From Holophagales bacterium (GTDB taxonomy: Bacteria; Acidobacteriota; Holophagae; Holophagales; Holophagaceae), in the NCBI GenBank assembly GCA_031283145.1, contig JAITCJ010000135.1:1-11608 (forward strand): a stretch of 11,608 nucleotides of DNA, in the 5' to 3' direction. The translations under genes were made by a program, and so were the position numbers. The notes beneath the pieces were generated by a model. That model did not search any database. It saw nothing but the letters and a program-made list of their open reading frames with translations, and had not been told where the DNA came from. Below, piece after piece: positions 6,745 through 11,608 of the stretch. The number at the start of each line of letters is the position of its first letter. Within the stretch, counting starts at the first letter, position 1.

Positions 6745-7257
6745 GTGCCTATCCGGAGTCTGTTTTTTTGTGTGATGCTTGGCTTTGCGGCTCTGGCTCA
6801 AGCTCCAGCTCAGCCTGCAAAAGTTTCTCCGTCACAACAAGAGCTTCAGGGGGATTATCAGATTGGTGATGACGGCGTCAATCCTCAGACACAAATTGAG
6901 GTGAAAGCGCCAAGCGCGTGGCGGGCTTTTGGCAGTTTGGTTTTTGTTCTGGGTATCGCCGGAGGGGGAATTTGGGCGCTCCGCAAGTGGGGCCTTAAGC
7001 GTCTGCCAGGATCCGGCGGCAACCGAATGAAGATTGAGGAAACACTTGCGTTGGGCGAGCGCCGCTATGTTTCAATTCTAAAAGTTGACGACGAGCGTTT
7101 CTTAATCGCGTCCTCGCCCCAAGGACTTGGCCTTATAGCGCGTTTAGATGGAAGTGTTGAACCTGGTTTTGAACATGAGTTGGAACAACACATTCAAGAT
7201 CAAGCCCCAATTCCGGTCAAAGACATGGAAGCAAGGCTAAAAGGAGAGCAGCCGTGA
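6745..7257 (+). CDS. fliO: Flagellar biosynthesis protein FliO
   Basis: FliO is the small membrane-anchored protein that helps FliP assemble into the flagellar export gate. The 170-residue product has an N-terminal signal-like segment (MPIRSLFFCVMLGFAALAQA), a linker, one membrane helix (about residues 59-77, WRAFGSLVFVLGIAGGGIW) followed by a basic patch (RKWGLKRL), and a cytoplasmic FliO domain. That domain shows the characteristic pattern KIEETLALGERRYVSILKVD, then FLIASSPQGLGLIARL. The GTG start is chosen because GGGAG lies 6 bases upstream and the signal segment begins there. FliO is poorly conserved in sequence, so identification rests on this domain pattern plus position immediately before fliP. 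The stop overlaps the fliP start (GTGA), indicating translational coupling. It is first in the string and just downstream of the sigma-54-like site. Confidence 0.88.
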   Translation: MPIRSLFFCVMLGFAALAQAPAQPAKVSPSQQELQGDYQIGDDGVNPQTQIEVKAPSAWRAFGSLVFVLGIAGGGIWALRKWGLKRLPGSGGNRMKIEETLALGERRYVSILKVDDERFLIASSPQGLGLIARLDGSVEPGFEHELEQHIQDQAPIPVKDMEARLKGEQP

Positions 7258-8012
7258 AACGTCTTTATTGGCTGCTGCCGCTTCTTTTAATTATGGGAGG
7301 GGTTTTCCTGCAAGCCCAAACAGCGCCCGGAACTACACTTCCAAGCGTCACTATTGATTTTGGTAAATCTCCACAAGGTCCCGCGTTAAGCTCAACTTTA
7401 CAGTTAGTACTCCTGTTGACGGTATTAACTCTGGCTCCCACAATTTTAGTAACCACGACATGTTTCACGAGGATTATAGTTGTCCTTCATTTCCTTAGAC
7501 AGGGAATGGGGACAACGCAGACCCCGTCAAACCAGGTACTAATCAGCTTGGCATTGGTCATGTCTTTTTTTGTGATGGCACCCGTTGGGCGGGAAATATA
7601 CCAACAAGTCATTCAGCCGTTAGAGCGAAATGAGTTGACTATGGATCAGGCGATGGACAGAACGGCTGCTCCATTAAAAGTGTTCATGCTTAAATACACG
7701 CGAAAAAAGGATCTCGCGCTTTTCTTTTCAATAGCCAAGCGCCCTGCCCCACAAACTAAAGCAGACGTGACTCTTGATGTATTGCTTCCGGCCTTTATGA
7801 TTTCAGAACTCAAAACGGCCTTTGAAATTGGCTTTATGATCTTTTTGCCATTTCTGATTATTGACATGGTAGTTGCTTCAATTCTCCTTTCAATGGGAAT
7901 GATGATGCTGCCGCCTGTAGTTATTTCCATGCCTTTCAAAATCCTCCTGTTTGTACTTGTAGATGGATGGAATTTGATTGTTGGCTCTCTAGTAAAGGGG
8001 TTCACCGGATGA
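7254..8012 (+). CDS. fliP: Flagellar type III export gate protein FliP
   Basis: FliP forms the core pore of the flagellar export gate, a FliP5-FliQ4-FliR1 complex within the MS ring. The product is 252 residues, normal for the family. It has a cleavable signal peptide (MKRLYWLLPLLLIMGGVFLQA), as many FliP proteins do, then membrane segments at about 44-66, 86-108, 187-210 and 214-240. Family signatures are clear: CFTRIIVVLHFLRQGMGTTQ, TPSNQVLISLALVMSFFVMAP, RKKDLALF, PAFMISELKTAFEIGF, and DMVVASILLSMGMMMLPP. The GTG start overlaps the fliO stop and has AAGGAG 7 bases upstream. The stop overlaps the fliQ start (ATGA). No truncation or missing motif is seen. Confidence 0.98.
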   Translation: MKRLYWLLPLLLIMGGVFLQAQTAPGTTLPSVTIDFGKSPQGPALSSTLQLVLLLTVLTLAPTILVTTTCFTRIIVVLHFLRQGMGTTQTPSNQVLISLALVMSFFVMAPVGREIYQQVIQPLERNELTMDQAMDRTAAPLKVFMLKYTRKKDLALFFSIAKRPAPQTKADVTLDVLLPAFMISELKTAFEIGFMIFLPFLIIDMVVASILLSMGMMMLPPVVISMPFKILLFVLVDGWNLIVGSLVKGFTG

Positions 8013-8287
8013 ACGAACTTATAATCCTGCAAATTGGCCGTGACGCTCTGAAAACAGCGCTGTACGTCGCGGGACCAGCGTTGATTGTATCTATGGTTGT
8101 CGGTCTGACTATTTCCCTGTTTCAGGTGGTCACCAGCCTCCAGGATCAAACTGTCGCCTTTGTACCTAAGGTGGTGGTAGTAATGGTGACGATTGTCATG
8201 TGCTTTCCATGGATGGTAAGAATAATTACGCAGTTTGCGGCAAAGATGTTTACAGATTTCAACCAAGTAAGTCGAATTTTGTCTTAG
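8009..8287 (+). CDS. fliQ: Flagellar type III export gate protein FliQ
   Basis: FliQ is a two-helix membrane subunit packed around FliP/FliR in the flagellar export gate. The product is 92 residues, close to the usual 89. Two hydrophobic hairpin helices (about 17-39, YVAGPALIVSMVVGLTISLF, and 53-76, VPKVVVVMVTIVMCFPWM) flank the conserved loop QVVTSLQDQTVAFVPK. The ATG at 8009 is chosen over an in-frame ATG 14 codons upstream for three reasons: it gives the standard FliQ N-terminus (MNELIILQIGRDAL), overlaps the fliP stop as ATGA, and has AAAGGGG 8 bases upstream. Only 4 bases separate it from fliR. Confidence 0.97.
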   Translation: MNELIILQIGRDALKTALYVAGPALIVSMVVGLTISLFQVVTSLQDQTVAFVPKVVVVMVTIVMCFPWMVRIITQFAAKMFTDFNQVSRILS

Positions 8288-8291
8288 CGCC

Positions 8292-9074
8292 ATGCCGCCT
8301 GTTCTGGATAATCCCGCGATTTGGGCATTAACCCAGAAGAACGCTTTTTTGTGGGTACTAGTTTTGACCCGCATGTCTGGTCTCATGATTACTATGCCGC
8401 TCCTAGGCCAAGAACGAATTCCACGTACAGTGCGGATCGCTATGGTCGGATTAATGACTATAATTATCACCCCTGTTGTCCCACGCCCTGTGGATATGCC
8501 GCAAGGCGCCTGGAGCCTTGCGGGGTTTATGGCATGTGAGCTGTTTGTTGGACTCATACTGGGGACCATAGTGTCATGGATGATAGAAATGGTAGCTCTT
8601 GCAGGACAGATTTTAGATATGCAGATGGGATTCTCGTTTGCTCAACTGATTGATCCAGCCACGTCTCAGTCGGCGGCCTTTTCAGGCACCATATTGATTC
8701 AATGCACTCTGGTTTTTATTGTTGTATCAGGTCTGCACCATCGAATGATCCTGGCGCTTGTGGAGAGTTACAACATTCTCCCAATGGGCCACGCTCCGCC
8801 CATACGGCCTATGGAAATGATTACGCTTTTCAGCCTCATACTGGTTAAAGCCTTTCAATTAGCAATGCCGGTACTCTTGGTCCTCATATTTGTAAATGTG
8901 CTTGAAGGTTTTGCGGCTAAATTCATGCCCCAACTACAGATTATCCAGTTGGCTTTCCCTCTGAAAATTGCCGTTGGCCTGTTCGTATTCGGTTTTATGA
9001 TCCAAGAATTCAGCACTTGGCTGCACCCTATTTTGGAACGTTTACCCGACTGGGCACTAAGGATGTTGAGGTAG
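8292..9074 (+). CDS. fliR: Flagellar type III export gate protein FliR
   Basis: FliR caps the FliP/FliQ helical assembly of the flagellar export gate and contacts FlhB. The 260-residue, strongly hydrophobic product has about six membrane segments and the family signatures: ACELFVGLILGTIVSWMIEM, GQILDMQMGFSFAQLIDPATSQ, and the C-terminal FAAKFMPQLQIIQLAFPLKIAVGL. The ATG lies 4 bases after the fliQ stop. No strong Shine-Dalgarno is visible immediately upstream, so translation probably depends on coupling to fliQ. The stop is 3 bases before the flhB ATG. Length and motifs indicate an intact gene. Confidence 0.97.
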   Translation: MPPVLDNPAIWALTQKNAFLWVLVLTRMSGLMITMPLLGQERIPRTVRIAMVGLMTIIITPVVPRPVDMPQGAWSLAGFMACELFVGLILGTIVSWMIEMVALAGQILDMQMGFSFAQLIDPATSQSAAFSGTILIQCTLVFIVVSGLHHRMILALVESYNILPMGHAPPIRPMEMITLFSLILVKAFQLAMPVLLVLIFVNVLEGFAAKFMPQLQIIQLAFPLKIAVGLFVFGFMIQEFSTWLHPILERLPDWALRMLR

Positions 9075-9077
9075 CGC

Positions 9078-10136
9078 ATGGCCCATGATCCCTCACGAAC
9101 TGAGAAAGCGACTCCTAAGCGCAGAGAAAAGGCCCGCGAAGAGGGCAATATTCTTCGTGTGCAAGACTTGGATTCAACCTTGATGTTTGGAGCCAATTTA
9201 TTCCTCTTTATAGGTGTATGGGGCGCAACATTAACTCTGATGACTCAGCAAGTCGCTTATTTTTTCAAGTGCGCCGGTAATGGAACTCACATATTAGACG
9301 GCGATCTTGGTAAATTAGGTATTGATTTATTATGGATTGTTCTCCGCATTTTACTTCCATACTTTGCTGTTAATTTTTTAGTAGCCTTTGCTATTCAATT
9401 TGTGCAGCACGGTTTTAAACCATCGTTTAAACCATTGCAGCCAAAATTTAAAAAATTAAATCCTGTAAATGGGTTTAAACGTATATTTTCAATGAAATCC
9501 ATTGTAGAACTTTCTAAAGGACTCTTTAAGCTGCTAATTATATTTTGGGCCGCTTATGTGGTAATAGGTCCAAAAATGCCGGTAATGATGCAATCCATGC
9601 GAATATCACTAAATCAGGGTATTGCTTTAATGCAGGAAACCCTTTTTCAATTATATAGGAATGTGTTATTAGCAATGCTTATTATTGCGACAATAGATTT
9701 CCTGTATCAACGTTACCAATATGAGAAAAACCTTAAAATGACCAAACAAGAAATTAAAGATGAGTCAAAAGACGCCGAAGGGAACCCGGAAATTAAAGGC
9801 AAGCAGCGGTCAATCATGATGCAAGCGGCCATGCGCCGAATTATCACACAAGTGCCTAAAGCCACTGTCGTCATTACCAACCCCACCCACTTTGCCGTCG
9901 CTCTAAAATATGACAACAGCACCCCTGCCCCATTATGCGTCGCTAAGGGAATTGACCACATGGCCTTAAAAATAAGAGAAAGGGCAACTGTATCTGGCGT
10001 CCCAATCATTGAAAATCCCCCATTGGCCAGATTGCTATATAGATCAGTTGATATTGACCGCCCCATTCCAGCGGATTTGTATCAAGCTGTTGCTCAAATT
10101 CTCGCGTACGTCTATAAACTCAAGGGCGCTGCCTGA
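9078..10136 (+). CDS. flhB: Flagellar export switch protein FlhB
   Basis: FlhB is the substrate-specificity switch of the flagellar export apparatus. Autocleavage in its cytoplasmic domain changes export from rod/hook to filament proteins. The 352-residue product starts with the standard basic N-terminus (SRTEKATPKRREKAREEGNI). Four membrane helices follow across about 33-215, with the conserved linker KFKKLNPVNGFKRIFSMKS between helices two and three. The cytoplasmic part contains MTKQEIKDESKDAEGNPEIK and the autocleavage site Asn268-Pro269-Thr270-His271 (NPTH), followed by FAVALKYD and the C-terminal PIIENPPLARLLYRSVDID. All key residues are present. GAGG six bases upstream supports the ATG, 3 bases after fliR. 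It is the last gene of the string, and flhA does not follow. The central part (about 9290-9780) is more A/T-rich than the neighbouring genes. Confidence 0.98.
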   Translation: MAHDPSRTEKATPKRREKAREEGNILRVQDLDSTLMFGANLFLFIGVWGATLTLMTQQVAYFFKCAGNGTHILDGDLGKLGIDLLWIVLRILLPYFAVNFLVAFAIQFVQHGFKPSFKPLQPKFKKLNPVNGFKRIFSMKSIVELSKGLFKLLIIFWAAYVVIGPKMPVMMQSMRISLNQGIALMQETLFQLYRNVLLAMLIIATIDFLYQRYQYEKNLKMTKQEIKDESKDAEGNPEIKGKQRSIMMQAAMRRIITQVPKATVVITNPTHFAVALKYDNSTPAPLCVAKGIDHMALKIRERATVSGVPIIENPPLARLLYRSVDIDRPIPADLYQAVAQILAYVYKLKGAA

Positions 10137-10163
10137 TTTTATAGCAGTTCAACACTTCGTAAT

Positions 10164-10208
10164 CGCTTCCATATCAAAATCACAAAACGTGATTTTGACA
10201 TGGAAGCG
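10164..10208 (+). terminator. 20-bp hairpin after flhB, probable end of the flagellar transcript
   Basis: Arms 10164-10183 and 10189-10208 pair over 20 bp with a single mismatch that is a possible G-U pair in one RNA strand, around a 5-base loop (AAAAC). It begins 27 bases after the flhB stop, where a terminator is expected. No T-run follows (CAATATATAG), so it may be a Rho-type or RNA-stabilising 3' structure, or a dispersed repeat. Confidence 0.5.
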
Positions 10209-10250
10209 CAATATATAGTGAAATAACTTCAAAACGGTACGTTGCCCTGT

Positions 10251-10313
10251 GGCTTTCGTCTGCGCTGCCGTTCCACTCACCGCCTGTCGGCGGTTCGCGT
10301 AACGAAAGCGCAG
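10251..10313. repeat. Nested inverted repeats between flhB and hutU
   Basis: An inner hairpin ACCGCC / GGCGGT (10279-10284 / 10289-10294, 4-base loop) sits inside an outer 8-bp repeat GCTTTCGT / ACGAAAGC (10252-10259 / 10302-10309). A competing 7-bp pairing CTGCGCT / AGCGCAG (10260-10266 / 10307-10313) shares bases with the outer arm. The block is more G/C-rich than its A/T-rich flanks and resembles a small dispersed repeat or structured RNA. I see no coding sequence in it. Confidence 0.45.
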
Positions 10314-10346
10314 CCTTGAAACGAAGTGCCTCCCACTTGAATTAAC

Positions 10347-10376
10347 AGGACAGTTTAAAAGTTGATTGGCTATAAT
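10347..10376 (+). promoter_or_regulatory. Sigma-70-type promoter for hutU
   Basis: A perfect -10 box TATAAT (10371-10376) is preceded, with an 18-base spacer, by AGGACA (10347-10352), four of six matches to TTGACA. Transcription would start near 10383, giving a leader of about 24 bases to the hutU GTG. Together with the hairpin structures upstream, this suggests that hutU is transcribed independently of the flagellar genes. Confidence 0.6.
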
Positions 10377-10406
10377 ATTTACCTATGCGTTTGTTTGGAG
10401 TTTCCA

Positions 10407-11608
10407 GTGTCCATCGCAGATCCCCGCAGAGATGAGAGCCGTGTGATTCATGCCCCGCACGGCGTTGAACTGCATTGTAAAAACTGGCTCACAGAGGCCG
10501 CTTACCGCATGATTCAAAACAACTTGGATCCCGATGTCGCTGAAAATCCAAAGAGTCTGGTCGTCTATGGCGGAATTGGCCGTGCCGCGAGGAATTGGGC
10601 TTGTTTCGACAAGATACTGGAATGCCTTGTAAATCTGGAGGAGGACGAAACCCTCCTGATTCAGTCCGGCAAGCCAGTTGGCGTCTGGAAAAGCACTCCT
10701 GACAGTCCTCGGGTTTTGATAGCCAATTCAAATCTGGTGCCCCGCTGGGCCAACTGGGAGCATTTTAATGAACTGGACCGCCGCGGTCTGTTTATGTATG
10801 GACAGATGACAGCCGGAAGTTGGATTTATATCGGCGCGCAGGGCATCGTACAGGGGACTTATGAAACCTTTGCCGAGGCCGGCAGACAGCACTTCAGCGG
10901 CGACCTTGGCGGCAGGTGGATTTTGACAGCCGGTCTTGGCGGCATGGGCGGCGCCCAGCCTCTGGCGGCAACTTTCGCCGGAGCCGTGAGCCTGAACATT
11001 GAATGTCAGCAGACCAGCATTGATTTCCGGCTCCGCACCCGCTATGTTGACGTCCAGTCTGAAAATTTAGACCACGCCATTGAACTCATAAAAAAACATA
11101 CGGCTAATAAAAACGCCGTCTCTATAGCTCTGCTGGGCAACGCCGCCGAAGTTCTGCCTGAACTGGTGAAGCAAGTCAAGTCAGGCGCTGTCAGCAAGCC
11201 CGACATAGTTACGGATCAGACGAGCGCCCACGATCTGGTGCATGGCTATTTACCAATTGGCTGGAGTGTGGAGCAGTGGAAATCCGCGCAGACTGACCCC
11301 GCTAAACACGCTGAAATTGTGGATGCGGCCGGCAAGTCATGCGCGGTGCATGTTCAGGCGATGCTGGACTTCAAGACAATGGGCAGCGCTGTGGTGGATT
11401 ACGGCAATAATATCCGCCAGGCCGCCAAGGACAATGGCGTCGCCAACGCATTTGATTTTCCGGGCTTTGTCCCCGCTTACATCAGGCCGCTGTTCTGCGA
11501 GGGCAAGGGACCTTTCCGATGGGCCGCCCTGAGCGGCGACCCTGAAGATATTTACAGGACAGACGCTAAGATCAAAGAACTTTTCCCGCAAAACAAGCAT
11601 GTTCACCG
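10407..11608 (+). CDS. hutU: Urocanate hydratase (urocanase), N-terminal 400 residues, truncated by the window edge
   Basis: Urocanase (EC 4.2.1.49) adds water to urocanate to give imidazolonepropionate, the second step of histidine degradation, using tightly bound NAD+ as an electrophile. The frame is open from GTG at 10407 to the edge (400 codons of a family length near 555). GGAG (10397-10400) lies 6 bases upstream, and an in-frame stop at 10356-10358 limits the start. Family signatures are dense: [24 protein letters not shown] (52-64), [107 protein letters not shown], and [13 protein letters not shown]. The active-site cysteine region (ICWxG) lies just beyond the edge. No hutH, hutI or regulator is in the window, so the hut operon may continue to the right or the gene may stand alone. 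Confidence 0.97.
   Translation, partial: MSIADPRRDESRVIHAPHGVELHCKNWLTEAAYRMIQNNLDPDVAENPKSLVVYGGIGRAARNWACFDKILECLVNLEEDETLLIQSGKPVGVWKSTPDSPRVLIANSNLVPRWANWEHFNELDRRGLFMYGQMTAGSWIYIGAQGIVQGTYETFAEAGRQHFSGDLGGRWILTAGLGGMGGAQPLAATFAGAVSLNIECQQTSIDFRLRTRYVDVQSENLDHAIELIKKHTANKNAVSIALLGNAAEVLPELVKQVKSGAVSKPDIVTDQTSAHDLVHGYLPIGWSVEQWKSAQTDPAKHAEIVDAAGKSCAVHVQAMLDFKTMGSAVVDYGNNIRQAAKDNGVANAFDFPGFVPAYIRPLFCEGKGPFRWAALSGDPEDIYRTDAKIKELFPQNKHVH

Noticed and set aside
6633..6869. A 78-codon plus-strand frame overlapping the start of fliO
   Set aside because: It spans the sigma-54-like promoter and the fliO signal sequence in another frame. It ends in low-complexity Ser-rich sequence and shows no recognisable product.
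7646..8569. A 307-codon open frame on the minus strand, antisense to fliP, fliQ and fliR
   Set aside because: It lies entirely opposite three unmistakable flagellar genes, has no domain pattern or signal peptide and has an unusual Ile/Arg/Thr-rich composition. It is a shadow of the coding strand.
1..11608. CRISPR arrays, tRNA or rRNA genes, insertion sequences
   Set aside because: No regularly spaced direct repeats, tRNA-like cloverleaf, rRNA segments or transposase-like frames were seen on reading both strands.

Overview
The window comes from a diderm (Gram-negative) bacterium. It encodes a TonB-dependent receptor, two outer-membrane barrel proteins ending in or near aromatic residues, a lipoprotein and a flagellar export gate. 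The mix of an Oar-like receptor carrying a carboxypeptidase-regulatory domain, a flagellar fliO-P-Q-R-flhB string and a bacterial urocanase, at intermediate base composition, would fit Verrucomicrobiota (Opitutae-like) or a similar lineage such as Acidobacteriota. No rRNA or taxonomic marker is present, so this placement is a low-confidence inference.

Layout. Positions 1-91 (minus) hold the first 30 codons of an unidentified gene that runs off the left edge. It is separated by a long hairpin (166-202) from a four-gene minus-strand cluster, probably an operon, read from 6383 down to 227. In transcription order the cluster encodes a 257-residue outer-membrane barrel protein, a roughly 1100-residue TonB-dependent receptor broken by a one-base frameshift near 5126-5141, a 197-residue barrel protein, and a lipoprotein with a Big_2 immunoglobulin-like domain followed by seven propeller-type repeats. 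The gaps between genes are 19, 14 and 9 bases, and every gene has a clear Shine-Dalgarno sequence. The set looks like an outer-membrane binding or uptake locus of unknown substrate.

Positions 6384-6744 form a divergent intergenic region. It holds a 17-bp perfect hairpin in the leader of the minus operon and a close match to a sigma-54 (-24/-12) promoter just upstream of fliO. From 6745 to 10136 the plus strand carries fliO, fliP, fliQ, fliR and flhB, which are tightly packed and partly overlapping. Together they encode most of the membrane core of the flagellar type III export apparatus. The usual next gene, flhA, is not there. Instead, after 270 bases with two inverted-repeat structures and a sigma-70-type promoter, hutU (urocanate hydratase, histidine degradation) starts at 10407 and runs off the right edge.

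The points most worth following up are the receptor frameshift, the propeller lipoprotein encoded with the receptor, the sigma-54 promoter for the flagellar genes, and the series of long hairpins without U-tracts between the gene blocks.
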